From contig NZ_JADHDY010000019.1 in NCBI RefSeq assembly GCF_016820535.1, positions 25,047 through 89,046 of the forward strand: DNA of 64,000 nucleotides, written 5' to 3'. The notes under the pieces were generated by a model that was not told where the DNA came from, made no database searches, and saw nothing but the letters and a program-made list of their open reading frames with translations. Origin of the DNA: Sporosarcina beigongshangi (lineage in GTDB: Bacteria; Actinomycetota; Actinomycetes; Actinomycetales; Micrococcaceae). Shown one piece after another: positions 15,807 to 24,618 of the stretch. The number at the start of each line of letters is the position of its first letter. Position 1 is the first letter of the stretch. Made by a program: the position numbers and the translations under genes.

Positions 15807-16811
15807 CTACTGGCTGGCTAGCACCAGGGCCGCGGTCAGAAGGGCGGTCAGGGCAATGAATGGCAGGCACATGAGCGCATGCAGCCGCTTGTGTTCCGAC
15901 AGGACTGCGGCAAACTCGCGCAGGAACGCGCTGGGCAGAAAGTACCTGGCGGTCGGCGAACCCACCACCTGGGCGTCGATGCCCAGCTTGCGGGAGAGCA
16001 GCGCCGCGCGGAGGACATGGTAGTTGTTGGTGACCACCACGAGGGGCCCGGTCCGTCCGTGGTCCCGCGCGACGGCTTCGGAGAACTGCAGGTTCTGGGC
16101 CGTGTTGGCGGCGCGGTCCTCGGCGGCGACGTCCCTGGCGGGAGTCCCGGCCTGCACCAGGTACTCGGCCATGGCGACGCCTTCCGGCCTGGACTCATCG
16201 GCCCCCTGGCCGCCCGAGGGTATCAACAGGGGTGCCGACGGTGCCCGGCGGTAGAGTTCCAGCCCCTTGTCGAGGCGCGAACGAAGCAGCGGCGGAACCT
16301 TGCCGTCGATGACCTGGGACCCCAGAATGACCACGGAGTCCGGTTCGACGGTGTGCTTCATGCGTCCATAGGCCACGGCATAGGCCAGAAAAACCACAAA
16401 AACCACCCCAAGGTAGCTGCACACGAAGAACAACAGTGCAGCCAGCCCCACCGCCAGCGGGTTGAGCGTCGCCACCAGCAGCACGGCGGCCAGGGGCAGC
16501 ACCAACAAGGCGGCTCCGGCCACCAGCGATAGCAGGTTGCCCAGGCTGCGGCCTTCATGGCGCATCATGGTCACACCGTTGGCGATGAGGAAGCCAGCCA
16601 GCACCACCACGGCCAGCGGCGCCAGGGCGAAGGCCGCCAGGACCACCCACTCGAACCCCGGCACCCAGCGGGCCAGGACCTGGGCGGCCCCCACAAAGGC
16701 GAACCAGCCGGCCGCCACCAGGACGATCCCGTTGCGCAGCATTCGGGGATCCTTCCGGCGCAGGTACACGTAGAGGGCGCCGAGGGCTGCGGCAAGGATC
16801 AGCGAGAACAT
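15807..16811 (-). CDS. YdcF/SanA-like (DUF218) membrane protein
   Basis: A 334-residue protein. The first 155 residues hold about four or five transmembrane segments. A soluble DUF218 domain follows, with VVILGSQVIDGKVPPLLRSRLDKGLEL, the conserved SGGQGADESRPEG and VVTNNYHVLRAALLSRKLG. A last transmembrane segment lies at the C-terminus. DUF218/YdcF proteins are implicated in envelope and cell-wall metabolism, but the reaction is unknown. The layout with a long membrane N-terminus is common in actinobacteria. Confidence 0.9.
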   Translation of the reverse strand: MFSLILAAALGALYVYLRRKDPRMLRNGIVLVAAGWFAFVGAAQVLARWVPGFEWVVLAAFALAPLAVVVLAGFLIANGVTMMRHEGRSLGNLLSLVAGAALLVLPLAAVLLVATLNPLAVGLAALLFFVCSYLGVVFVVFLAYAVAYGRMKHTVEPDSVVILGSQVIDGKVPPLLRSRLDKGLELYRRAPSAPLLIPSGGQGADESRPEGVAMAEYLVQAGTPARDVAAEDRAANTAQNLQFSEAVARDHGRTGPLVVVTNNYHVLRAALLSRKLGIDAQVVGSPTARYFLPSAFLREFAAVLSEHKRLHALMCLPFIALTALLTAALVLASQ

Positions 16812-16970
16812 GGCTTCAGCCTATGCGCCCGAAGTGGTCGGCCGCCTCAGGCCGGGGTTGGATGTGGCGCGGCCGCCCGTCCCACCAAGGAGGGGTGCAC
16901 AAGGGGCGGGTGGGAACGGCAGCTGCGGGCGGGCGGTGGGGTGCGCCGGGGACCCCGGTGGCGGGACAGC

Positions 16971-17001
16971 CGCGGGCGGCGGGGTGCGCCGTCGGGCATG
17001 G
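16971..17001. repeat. Copy of the dispersed hairpin repeat
   Basis: The stretch includes GGCGGGGTGCGCCGTCGGGC and ends in ATGG. It matches the 3' half of the copy at 15742-15777 and is related to those at 60203, 60754 and 63879. It lies in the gap between the YdcF-like gene and rlmN, where I see no other gene. Confidence 0.5.
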
Positions 17002-17105
17002 CACATGTCCATGGCGGCATGCGCCCGAGGTGCCAGACAGGGACCAAATGTGATGTTCGCGGCGATGGCGGGACATAACCGGTCAACTAATGGAGAATGG
17101 AAAGG

Positions 17106-18365
17106 ATGACTTCCCCCAAAAACGCCCCCAGCCCCGCCGTCGACGCTCCCGCCGCGACCGCCCCAACGAAGCGCCCGGTTCGCCGTGCGGCCCAGGTCAT
17201 GCCCGCGACCGAGGGCTGGAAGCAGGCGAAGGACCCGGGCGGACGCCCTCTGCTGCAGTTCAAGTCGCCGCGCGTGTCCCAGCCGCCGGTGCACCTGGCC
17301 GACCTGACGCTGCCCGAGCGCGAGGCGAAGTTCAAGGAGATGGGCCTTCCGGCGTTCCGCGCCAAGCAGCTCTCCGTGCACTACTTCCAGCACTACACCA
17401 CCGACCCCGAGCGGATGAGCGACCTCCCCAAGGACCGCCGCGCCGAGATCGTGGACACCATGTTCCCGAAACTGCTGACCGAGGTCAAGCGCCTCACCAC
17501 GGACAACGGCGACACCATCAAGTTCCTCTGGCGGCTCTTTGACGGCTCGCTCGTGGAGTCGGTGCTCATGCGCTACCCCGGCCGTGTCACCCTGTGCGTG
17601 TCCAGCCAGTGCGGCTGCGGCATGAACTGCCCGTTCTGCGCCACCGGCCAGGCCGGCCTGACCCGCAACATGTCGACGGCTGAGATCCTTGACCAGATCG
17701 TCCAGGCCAACCGGGTCATCGCCGAGGGCGGGCTGGGCCACCTGCGCCGCGACGGCGGGCACGACGCCGAGCGCGTCACCAACATTGTCTTCATGGGCAT
17801 GGGCGAGCCCCTCGCCAACTACAAGCGCGTCATGAATGCCGTTCACCGCATGGTCGCCGAAGCACCCGAGGGCCTGGGCATGTCCGCCCGCGGCATCACG
17901 GTCTCCACCGTGGGCCTGGCGCCGGCCATCAACAAGCTGGCACAGGAGGGCCTGGGCATCACCTTCGCGCTCTCCCTGCACGCGCCCGACGACGAGCTCC
18001 GCGACGAGCTCATCCCCGTCAACGACAAGTGGAAGGTGGACGAGGTCCTCGACGCCGCGTACAACTACTACAAGGTCACGGGCCGCCGCGTCTCCATCGA
18101 GTACGCGCTGATCAAGGACATGAACGACCACCCGTGGCGAGCCGAGCTGCTCGCGAAGAAGCTCAACCAGCGCGGCCGCGGCTGGGTTCACGTGAACCCG
18201 ATCCCGCTGAACCCGACCCCCGGCTCCATCTGGACCTCTTCCGAGCCGCACGTCATGCAGGAATTCATTGACACGCTGATCGAGCATGGCGTGCCCACCA
18301 CGCTGCGCGACACCCGCGGCAAGGAAATCGACGGCGCCTGCGGCCAGCTCGCCGCCGCCGAGTAG
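17106..18365 (+). CDS. rlmN: 23S rRNA/tRNA adenine-C2 methyltransferase RlmN
   Basis: A 419-residue radical-SAM enzyme that methylates C2 of A2503 in 23S rRNA and A37 in some tRNAs. The Fe-S/SAM motif is CGMNCPFC (Cys171, Cys175, Cys178). The SAM-binding GEPL appears in [11 protein letters not shown]. The C-terminal catalytic Cys lies in [12 protein letters not shown]. The first 45 residues are a Pro/Ala-rich extension common in actinobacterial RlmN. The start is ATG 17106; an in-frame ATG at 17097, with GGAG one base upstream, is an alternative. A strong terminator follows. Confidence 0.96.
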   Translation: MTSPKNAPSPAVDAPAATAPTKRPVRRAAQVMPATEGWKQAKDPGGRPLLQFKSPRVSQPPVHLADLTLPEREAKFKEMGLPAFRAKQLSVHYFQHYTTDPERMSDLPKDRRAEIVDTMFPKLLTEVKRLTTDNGDTIKFLWRLFDGSLVESVLMRYPGRVTLCVSSQCGCGMNCPFCATGQAGLTRNMSTAEILDQIVQANRVIAEGGLGHLRRDGGHDAERVTNIVFMGMGEPLANYKRVMNAVHRMVAEAPEGLGMSARGITVSTVGLAPAINKLAQEGLGITFALSLHAPDDELRDELIPVNDKWKVDEVLDAAYNYYKVTGRRVSIEYALIKDMNDHPWRAELLAKKLNQRGRGWVHVNPIPLNPTPGSIWTSSEPHVMQEFIDTLIEHGVPTTLRDTRGKEIDGACGQLAAAE

Positions 18366-18412
18366 CGCCGGGCGGGCGCCAGCGGTGCGCCCGGCTGAAC
18401 AATCTCTGACTG

Positions 18413-18457
18413 AAGGACGACGGCGGAACTTGGGTTCCGCCGTCGTCCTTTGCTTTT
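18413..18457 (+). terminator. Rho-independent terminator after rlmN
   Basis: A perfect 17-bp stem AAGGACGACGGCGGAAC with loop ttgg (18413-18450) is followed by TTTGCTTTT. The core GACGGCGGAAC is shared with the bidirectional terminator at 39573. Confidence 0.9.
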
Positions 18458-18646
18458 AAGGGTGGCCGGGTTGGGATGCCTCCGGTTGCCGCCGGCGCCT
18501 GCGGGGATTCTACGTAGGCCCAATAAGGAGTTTCCCTCATTTCGCGGTGGCGGCTATTTGGCTAGCGTTGATAATCGGTCCGGAAGTCCGCCACCGTACG
18601 GGTTCGGCCGATCCGCCACCTGTTTCCCACATGAAGCGAGAGATCT

Positions 18647-19768
18647 TTGAAGAAGCCACTCCAAGCCGGCATGTTGACACTTGTGTTTGCCGCGACGGCC
18701 GTCGTGCCGCTCTCCTTGGCTGGCAGTGCCTCGGCGCATGGCTGGATCACGGACCCGCCAAGCCGACAGGACAGCTGTGCAGCGGGAACAACCAACTTTG
18801 ACTGCGGCAAGCTCAAGTACGAGCCCCAGAGCGTTGAAGCCCCCAAGGGGTCGATGAAGTGCAGCGGCGGCAACCCCGGCTATCCCATCCTTGACGATGA
18901 AACGAAGGACTGGCCGAGGACAGCCATTGCCGCGGACATCGACATCAACTGGAACATCACGGCCCGCCACGCAACGGCAAGTTGGGAATACTTCGTCGAC
19001 GGAACCCTGATCCAGACGATCGACAGCAAAGGCGCGAAGCCGGAGGCCGTTGTAACCCACCGACTGACCAACCTTCCGGAGGGCAAGCACACCATCCTGG
19101 CCCGTTGGAACGTTGCTGACACCATCAACGCGTTCTACAACTGCCTCGATGTCAATGTCTCCAAGACCGGCACTGTTGAGCCGACGGTTGCTCCCACCGT
19201 CGAGCCCACAGTTGCTCCCACCGTCGAGCCCACAGTTGCTCCCACCGTCGAACCGACCACCGAGCCCACGGTGGCCCCGACCGTTGAGCCGACCACTGAG
19301 CCGACGGTCGCCCCGACCACTGAGCCGACGGTCGCCCCGACCGCCGAACCGACCGTGCCCCCGGCCGGTGAAGTGTGCGATGCCGCCGCATGGAACGTTG
19401 CCCGGACTTACGTTGCCGGCAACGAGGTCAGCTACAACGGCGGCGTGTGGAAGGCCAAGTGGTGGACCGTGGGCGGAGCCCCCAACCTGGTGGACACCTC
19501 CGGTGTCTGGCGGTATGTGGGACCCTGCGCCGATGCGACGGCACCAACGGCCTCGCCTTCCGCTTCACCGAGCGTGGCACCCCCGGCCACCACCCCGGGT
19601 GAACCTGTTGTGTGCGGCCTGGCCCCCTGGGTTGCCGGCAACATCTACGGCGGCGGGGACAAGGTCTCCAGCGAAGGCCACAACTGGGAAGCCAAGTGGT
19701 GGACGCAGGGCGACAAGCCCGGTGCCGCCGACAAGTATGGCGTCTGGAAGGACCTCGGCGCCTGCTGA
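18647..19768 (+). CDS. Secreted AA10 lytic polysaccharide monooxygenase with two CBM5/12 modules
   Basis: A 373-residue copper-dependent chitin/cellulose monooxygenase. The signal peptide (residues 1-30) ends ASA, so His31 of HGWITDPPSR becomes the N-terminal His of the copper brace. The second brace residue is His108 in ITARHATASWEY, and NAFYNC supplies the axial aromatic. The AA10 domain spans about 31-172. A Thr/Pro-rich EPTVAPTV repeat linker (178-239) and two Trp-rich CBM5/12 modules follow (about 244-293 and 324-373), joined by a Ser/Pro linker. I start at TTG 18647, with a GAGAG purine run upstream; the next in-frame ATG (18671) would shorten the signal peptide. A strong terminator isolates it from rlmN. 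Confidence 0.93.
   Translation: MKKPLQAGMLTLVFAATAVVPLSLAGSASAHGWITDPPSRQDSCAAGTTNFDCGKLKYEPQSVEAPKGSMKCSGGNPGYPILDDETKDWPRTAIAADIDINWNITARHATASWEYFVDGTLIQTIDSKGAKPEAVVTHRLTNLPEGKHTILARWNVADTINAFYNCLDVNVSKTGTVEPTVAPTVEPTVAPTVEPTVAPTVEPTTEPTVAPTVEPTTEPTVAPTTEPTVAPTAEPTVPPAGEVCDAAAWNVARTYVAGNEVSYNGGVWKAKWWTVGGAPNLVDTSGVWRYVGPCADATAPTASPSASPSVAPPATTPGEPVVCGLAPWVAGNIYGGGDKVSSEGHNWEAKWWTQGDKPGAADKYGVWKDLGAC
19178..19363 (+). repeat. In-frame tandem repeats encoding the EPTVAPTV linker
   Basis: Near-identical 24-bp units, then diverged 12/24-bp units, encode Glu-Pro-Thr-Val-Ala-Pro-Thr repeats between the LPMO domain and the first carbohydrate-binding module. Copy number could vary by slippage without breaking the frame. 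Confidence 0.85.
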
Positions 19769-19915
19769 TGCCATTCAGTTAGTTGAATCTGGCGCCTGGT
19801 GACGGGCGCGGCAGGATCGAGTTCTGCCCTTGGTGTTGATATGCGTGGCTGGAGACGCGCAGCTCAACGCCGAGGGCAGGGCTCGATCTTGTTTAACGGG
19901 TGGGGCTGTAGCGTT

Positions 19916-20566
19916 TCAGCGGATGCGGGCCACGTACGCCGTCGTGGAGCCCGGCTCAATCTCCGTCCGGCCGGCGTCCTGGATCACCGGCCCGGCCGAC
20001 TTGCGTGCACCCTTGCGGAATTCCCTTCCGGGCAGTTCCACCACGCCCAGGGGGAAGCCGTCGGCCACCCACTGCTCCACCACGGCCGGCTTGGCCTCCA
20101 CCAGCCAGGCAAACAGTGCGTGCGCGGCCTGGGCGCAGGCCTTGCCGGTGGACATTCCCAGCGAACCGTTCAGCACGATGGTCAGCGGCGCCGGTGGCAG
20201 CGGCTCCCCGGGCGGGAGCTGCGTGCCCGAGACCTGCAGCTTGGCCAGCAGCTTGGGCAGTTCGGCCGCGGGCATTGGCGGCAGCCCGACGGCGGACGCC
20301 TCGCCCGCCGTCGCCAACACCGCCTCCGGGAATGCCGCCCGGACCTTGGCAAACATCTTCGCGTCGGCCCGCCGGACCGTCTTGCCGAACGCCTCCGACG
20401 CCCACACCCGCCAGTCGGGGTTCCCGGGGTCCTGCAGGTAGGCCCGGACCGACGCCAGCGCCGCCGCCGCGATGCCTTGCTGCTCCCCGGCCGGCTCCTC
20501 CCGGTCCACGTACAGGATGATGGGCTGGATCAGTTCTCCGCGGGCGCGTTCGGTGTATTCACTCAC
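19916..20566 (-). CDS. Peptidyl-tRNA hydrolase Pth2-family protein
   Basis: A 216-residue protein. The C-terminal half carries the Pth2 fingerprint LNGSLGMSTGKACAQAAHA (compare MSxGKxAAQxxHA). The GSTTAYVARIR end resembles that family's last strand. The N-terminal half is an actinobacterial extension. It would hydrolyse peptidyl-tRNA in the cytosol or may have another substrate; the housekeeping bacterial Pth is a different fold. It is divergent from an aminotransferase gene with 89 bases between. Confidence 0.8.
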   Translation of the reverse strand: MSEYTERARGELIQPIILYVDREEPAGEQQGIAAAALASVRAYLQDPGNPDWRVWASEAFGKTVRRADAKMFAKVRAAFPEAVLATAGEASAVGLPPMPAAELPKLLAKLQVSGTQLPPGEPLPPAPLTIVLNGSLGMSTGKACAQAAHALFAWLVEAKPAVVEQWVADGFPLGVVELPGREFRKGARKSAGPVIQDAGRTEIEPGSTTAYVARIR

Positions 20567-20655
20567 CCCACAAGGGTATCGGCAGCGGCGTGTGGGAAGC
20601 TGGAGTCTGGTCCAAGGCGTCCCACGCCCAATTCCGCCCGCACCAAGGAGTTCCC

Positions 20656-21867
20656 ATGCGCCCGCCCCTCACAGTTGCCGCCCGCGCTAGTGTGCAGCCC
20701 TTCGCCGTCATGGACATCCTGCAGCGCGTGGCCGACCTCCGCGCAGCCGGCCGCGACGTCATCTCCCTCTGCGCCGGCGAGCCCAGCGGCGGAGCACCCA
20801 CCGCCGTCTCGGCCAGGGCCGCCGCCATCCACGCCGCCGGCACCCCGCTGACCTACACGCCCACACTCGGCATTGCCGAACTGCGCCAGGCCATTGCGGG
20901 GCATTACAAGCGCTGGTACGGACTGGACATCCCCGTCCGCAATGTCGCCGTCACCACGGGCTCTTCCGGCGCGTTCATGCTGGTCTTCCTGGCCGCCTTC
21001 AACCCCGGCGACAAAGTGGCCCTTGCCCGCCCCGGATACCCCGCCTACAAGAACATCCTCACGGCCCTGGGCATCGAGGTCATCGAGCTCGACGCCGGGG
21101 CTGACTCGCGCTTCCAGCCCACCCCAGCGCTCCTCGAGCAGGCTGTTGCCCAGCACGGTCCGCTCGCAGGCCTGGTGCTGGCATCGCCCGCCAACCCCAC
21201 CGGAACCATGGTTTCCAGGGGTGAACTGGCGGCCCTCACGCAGTGGTGCGGAGAGAACGGGGTGCGGCTGGTGAGCGACGAGATCTACCACGGCATCACC
21301 TATCCCACTCCCGGCAACCCCGATCCCAAGGGGGTCTGCGCCTGGGAACTTGACCGGTCCGGCGTCGTGATCTCCAGCTTTTCCAAATACTGGGGCATGA
21401 CCGGTTGGCGGCTGGGCTGGGCCATCGTGCCGGACGACCTCCTGCCCGGCGTGGACGCGCTGGCAGGAAACGTGGCCCTGTGCCCACCGGCTCCCGCGCA
21501 GATGGCGGCCGTCGAGGCGTTTAGCGAGGAATCCTACGCGGAGGCCGACGCCTTCGTGGCCGAATTCTCCCGCACCCGGGACTACATTCTGGGCAAGGTC
21601 GCGGACCTGGGCTGGACGGACGCAGCCCCGGCCGACGGGGCGTTCTACTTCTACGCAAACCTGGGTCCCGCGCTCGCAGGGTTCGCCGATTCGCGCGAGT
21701 ACTGCGCGGCGCTGCTGGAATCCGAGGCCGTGGCCCTGGTGCCGGGCACGGACTTTGACGGCGTGGGCGGGCTTGCCACCGTCCGCCTGAGCTTTGCCGC
21801 CGGGTACGACGCCGTCCACTCTGCACTGGCGAGAATCGAAGGGTTCCAGCGCGCCCAGGCCGGCTGA
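20656..21867 (+). CDS. PLP-dependent aminotransferase class I/II
   Basis: A 403-residue fold-type I aminotransferase. The PLP lysine is in ISSFSKYWGMTGWRLGW. The substrate/PLP segment is ASPANPTG and the Tyr site VSDEIYHGITYP. It resembles aspartate or tyrosine-type transaminases; the substrate is unknown. The ATG at 20656 follows AAGGAG by five bases. An in-frame upstream start at 20590 lacks that signal. Confidence 0.9.
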   Translation: MRPPLTVAARASVQPFAVMDILQRVADLRAAGRDVISLCAGEPSGGAPTAVSARAAAIHAAGTPLTYTPTLGIAELRQAIAGHYKRWYGLDIPVRNVAVTTGSSGAFMLVFLAAFNPGDKVALARPGYPAYKNILTALGIEVIELDAGADSRFQPTPALLEQAVAQHGPLAGLVLASPANPTGTMVSRGELAALTQWCGENGVRLVSDEIYHGITYPTPGNPDPKGVCAWELDRSGVVISSFSKYWGMTGWRLGWAIVPDDLLPGVDALAGNVALCPPAPAQMAAVEAFSEESYAEADAFVAEFSRTRDYILGKVADLGWTDAAPADGAFYFYANLGPALAGFADSREYCAALLESEAVALVPGTDFDGVGGLATVRLSFAAGYDAVHSALARIEGFQRAQAG

Positions 21868-21879
21868 CGGGGCCCTTTC

Positions 21880-21922
21880 ATTCCTCCACAGCCGGGTACG
21901 GCCGGCGGGTGGTCCACAATTT
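21880..21922. repeat. Two-part element ATTCCTCCACAG ... GTCCACAATTT, copy 1
   Basis: ATTCCTCCACAG at 21880-21891 is followed by GTCCACAATTT at 21912-21922, start-to-start 32 bases. The same pair with the same spacing occurs at 24086-24128. GTCCACA resembles the core of DnaA boxes. Here it lies upstream of the DUF2695-like gene. Confidence 0.7.
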
Positions 21923-21985
21923 CATGATTCGCCCTTTTGCCGGCACGCGCACCCCGCCATGGTTGTTTCATGGAAAGGAAAGCGC

Positions 21986-22429
21986 ATGGACGATTACGAC
22001 TTCAGCCCTGACGGTGACGATGCGGAAGAACAACTGGAAAAGGAGTTCTGGCAGCTGGCTGGAACCTTGATGGTCCCGCACCACAATGAATGCCTTGTGT
22101 GCTTTTTGGTGCGCGCGGTCCCCATGCTGGAATCCACAGGCTTCGCCATGACGCAGGTGTTTCGCGACGCCAACGCGCCACGGGCCACAGGCTTGGGTGC
22201 CCGGCTGGAACAGCTGGGCATCCGCGGCGATGCGCACCTGCTGCAATGGGGAGTGGTGGCCAATGGCATGATCTGGATGGATGAGCGGTGCGCCGACTGC
22301 GGCATGCCCACCGGGGCTCCGCCCTGCTTTGGGGTGCGGAAGGGGTCAACCCAGCCGTGCGGCCTCTGGATCTGGCGGCGGCAGGCCAAACAAGTGATGG
22401 TAGGCGACTGGCTGGAACCTACGTTCTGA
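21986..22429 (+). CDS. DUF2695-like hypothetical protein
   Basis: A 147-residue soluble protein. It contains HHNECLVCFLVRAVPMLE, then RDANAPRATGLGARLEQLG, then GVRKGSTQPCGLW. That order (ECLxCYxxR, RAPxATxLExRL, GVRxGSTQPC) matches my memory of DUF2695 proteins in Arthrobacter. Several Cys residues, including RCADCGMP, suggest metal binding. Function unknown. AAAGGAAAG precedes the ATG. The two-part element at 21880 lies about 64 bases upstream. Confidence 0.65.
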   Translation: MDDYDFSPDGDDAEEQLEKEFWQLAGTLMVPHHNECLVCFLVRAVPMLESTGFAMTQVFRDANAPRATGLGARLEQLGIRGDAHLLQWGVVANGMIWMDERCADCGMPTGAPPCFGVRKGSTQPCGLWIWRRQAKQVMVGDWLEPTF

Positions 22430-22488
22430 TCGGGGATATCCCCTCCGGGCCGCCGGCGGCCCGCATCCGCAGTCTGCACAGACAAAGG

Positions 22489-22527
22489 AGGCACCCGGGC
22501 TGCGCGCCACGCGCAAGCCAGGTGCCT
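22489..22527. terminator. Hairpin between the DUF2695-like gene and purB
   Basis: AGGCACC (22489-22495) pairs with GGTGCCT (22521-22527). Inner GGGCT/GCGCG and CGCG/AGCC segments pair as well. It lies between convergent 3' ends and has no clear T-tract. Confidence 0.5.
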
Positions 22528-22617
22528 TCCCCAACCGCTCCCGGAACTCACCAGCTCGTTCCGGGTCCCTCGCTGTCGCGGGCCCACCATTGCCGGGTGG
22601 GCCTCACACCAGTGGGG

Positions 22618-24060
22618 TTACTTGTTCAGGTGGTCCACCAGGGACTCGGCGATGCCGATGTACTTGCCCGGGGTCAGGTCCAGCAGGCGCTGCTGAGCGC
22701 CGTCGGACAGGCCCAGGCCTGAGACGAACTCATGCATGCGGGCCGCGTCCACGCGGTGGCCGCGGGTCAGGTCCTTGAGGCGCTCGTAGGGATCCTCCAT
22801 GCCGTCAACGCCGGCGATGGCCTCGGCGCGCATGACCATCTGGATGGCCTCGGCGAGGACTTCCCAGTTGTGGTCAAGATCGTTGGCAAGGATGGCCTCC
22901 GCCGTGTCCAAACGGCCCAGGCCGCCGAGGACGTTGTTGATGGCCAGGACGGAGTGGCCGAAAGCCACGCCGATGTTGCGCTGGCTGGAGGAGTCGGTGA
23001 GGTCGCGCTGCCAGCGGCTGGTCACCAGGGTGGCGCCGAGGGTGTCAAGGAGGGCGTTGGAGATCTCCAGGTTCGCCTCGGCGTTTTCGAAGCGGATCGG
23101 GTTGACCTTGTGCGGCATGGTCGAGGAGCCGGTGGCACCCGGGACAGGGATCTGCGCAAAGTAGCCGATGGAAATGTAGCTCCACACGTCCGTGCACAGG
23201 TTGTGCAGGATGCGGTTGAAACGGGCCATGTCGGCGTAGAGCTCGGCCTGCCAGTCGTGGGACTCGATCTGGGTGGTGAGCGGGTTCCAGGTCAGGCCCA
23301 GCGACTCGACGAAGCCCTTGGCCACAACTTCCCAGTCCACAGCCGGCACCGAGGCGTAGTGGGCTGCGTAGGTTCCGGTGGCTCCGTTGATCTTGCCCAG
23401 GAATTCGGTCTTGGCGATGCGGTCCAGCTGGCGGGTCAGGCGGAAGGCCGTGACGGCGAGCTCCTTGCCCAGAGTGGTGGGGGTGGCGGGCTGTCCATGC
23501 GTGCGCGAGAGCATGGGCACGGCGCGGTTGGCCTCGGCCATCTCGGCAATCTTGGCCACAAGTGCACGGGCCGCGGGGAGCCAGACGTCCTCGACGGCGC
23601 CCTTGACACCCACGGCGTAGGAGAGGTTGTTGATGTCTTCGCTGGTGCAGCCAAAGTGGACCAGCGGCTTCAGGCGTTCCAGGCCGAGGCCGGCCAGGCG
23701 GTTGCCGATGAAGTACTCCACGGCTTTGACGTCATGGACGGTGACCTTTTCAATGTCGGCCAGTTCCTTGACGGAATCCGCATCAAATTCGGTGACGATG
23801 GCGCGCAGGCCCGCCTTCTGCTCGACTGTCAGCGGCTCTGTGCCGGGAAGGACGTTGTTGTCCGTCAGGTGGATGAACCACTCGACTTCGACGCCAACGC
23901 GGTCGCGGTTGAGGGCTGCCTCGGACAAGTAGTCCACAAGGGGTGCTACTGCGCCGGCGTAGCGGCCGTCGAGGGGGCCAAGGGCGATGCGCTCGGAGGA
24001 GGAGGCCAGTGACAGGCGGCCGGAAGGGATGCGGGCGGTGGCATTTGCGGAATCAGACAT
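22618..24060 (-). CDS. purB: Adenylosuccinate lyase
   Basis: A 480-residue fumarase/aspartase-superfamily enzyme. It catalyses two steps of purine biosynthesis: SAICAR to AICAR plus fumarate, and adenylosuccinate to AMP plus fumarate. The signature loop is GSSTMPHKVNP, bearing the catalytic Ser. LSRTHGQPATPTTLGKE carries the catalytic His, and FGCTSEDINNLSY is the third conserved region. Its length fits the E. coli-type long form. No other pur genes are adjacent. Confidence 0.96.
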   Translation of the reverse strand: MSDSANATARIPSGRLSLASSSERIALGPLDGRYAGAVAPLVDYLSEAALNRDRVGVEVEWFIHLTDNNVLPGTEPLTVEQKAGLRAIVTEFDADSVKELADIEKVTVHDVKAVEYFIGNRLAGLGLERLKPLVHFGCTSEDINNLSYAVGVKGAVEDVWLPAARALVAKIAEMAEANRAVPMLSRTHGQPATPTTLGKELAVTAFRLTRQLDRIAKTEFLGKINGATGTYAAHYASVPAVDWEVVAKGFVESLGLTWNPLTTQIESHDWQAELYADMARFNRILHNLCTDVWSYISIGYFAQIPVPGATGSSTMPHKVNPIRFENAEANLEISNALLDTLGATLVTSRWQRDLTDSSSQRNIGVAFGHSVLAINNVLGGLGRLDTAEAILANDLDHNWEVLAEAIQMVMRAEAIAGVDGMEDPYERLKDLTRGHRVDAARMHEFVSGLGLSDGAQQRLLDLTPGKYIGIAESLVDHLNK

Positions 24061-24085
24061 GCCCCAATTCTTTCATGGACGGCCA

Positions 24086-24128
24086 ATTCCTCCACAGCGG
24101 GGGCAGTTGGGCGGCTTGTCCACAATTT
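24086..24128. repeat. Two-part element ATTCCTCCACAG ... GTCCACAATTT, copy 2
   Basis: ATTCCTCCACAG at 24086-24097 is followed by GTCCACAATTT at 24118-24128, start-to-start 32 bases, exactly as at 21880-21922. Between them GCGGGGGCAGTTG matches 13 bases of the palindrome arm at 47676. It lies about 92 bases upstream of the WXG-like gene. Confidence 0.7.
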
Positions 24129-24219
24129 GCCCGGGGGCCATGGAATACGTCCCCGCAGCTTCCTAGGCTGGCTGCCAAGCACCTATTTCACTGACAAAAG
24201 ACGCACAACGGAGTGCCCC

Positions 24220-24618
24220 ATGGGAATCGCATACGGCATGGCCGCGGGCTACACGGCAGCGTTGTCTTCGACGGCGGCATTGGTTGTGGCCCAGCGGCTG
24301 AACCAGATTGCGGCGGAGTTTTCAACGCTCCAATCCAGCCTGGCGCAAGTCGACGGCAAAGACTGGCAATCTGAGGCGGCAGCGGGGTTTCGCAGTCAGC
24401 TCGCGGATCGCGAAGCCGGAATGGTGGCTGCCATCGCCGCAGTGCAGCAGGCTGCTGCCCTGGTGGACAATTACGGGCGCCAGCTTCAGATCATCGAGTC
24501 CCAGCCCGATCCCACGGCGTCCTTTCCGGCGGGGTTTGGGGTGCAGCAATTTGGTGGATACTGCGGCGGCACGCTGCAATGGATGCCGCTGCAGCAAGGC
24601 GGAGGCGCGCCATGGTGA
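24220..24618 (+). CDS. WXG100/ESX-like small helical protein
   Basis: A 132-residue protein, mainly Ala/Gln-rich helix for residues 1-95, with WQSEAAAGFRSQL (Trp49) at the helical turn. This resembles the W-x-G bend of ESX/WXG100 secretion substrates, but the third position is Ser, not Gly. A Gly/Phe-rich tail (FGVQQFGGYCGG) follows. AACGGAG lies six bases before the ATG. The stop overlaps the start of the next gene (ATGGTGA), so the two are co-translated. It may be a chaperone or secretion partner of the downstream lipase-like protein. No type VII secretion ATPase is in the window. Confidence 0.7.
   Translation: MGIAYGMAAGYTAALSSTAALVVAQRLNQIAAEFSTLQSSLAQVDGKDWQSEAAAGFRSQLADREAGMVAAIAAVQQAAALVDNYGRQLQIIESQPDPTASFPAGFGVQQFGGYCGGTLQWMPLQQGGGAPW

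Noticed and set aside
15670..15859. Short frame starting ATG after AAAGGAATGCCA
   Set aside because: It runs through a hairpin repeat and then antisense into the YdcF-like gene, with Arg-rich low-complexity content.
22440..22617. Possible structured small RNA in the gap before purB
   Set aside because: Only one hairpin at 22489-22527 is clear. None of the conserved SRP RNA, tmRNA or RNase P sequence signatures was seen.
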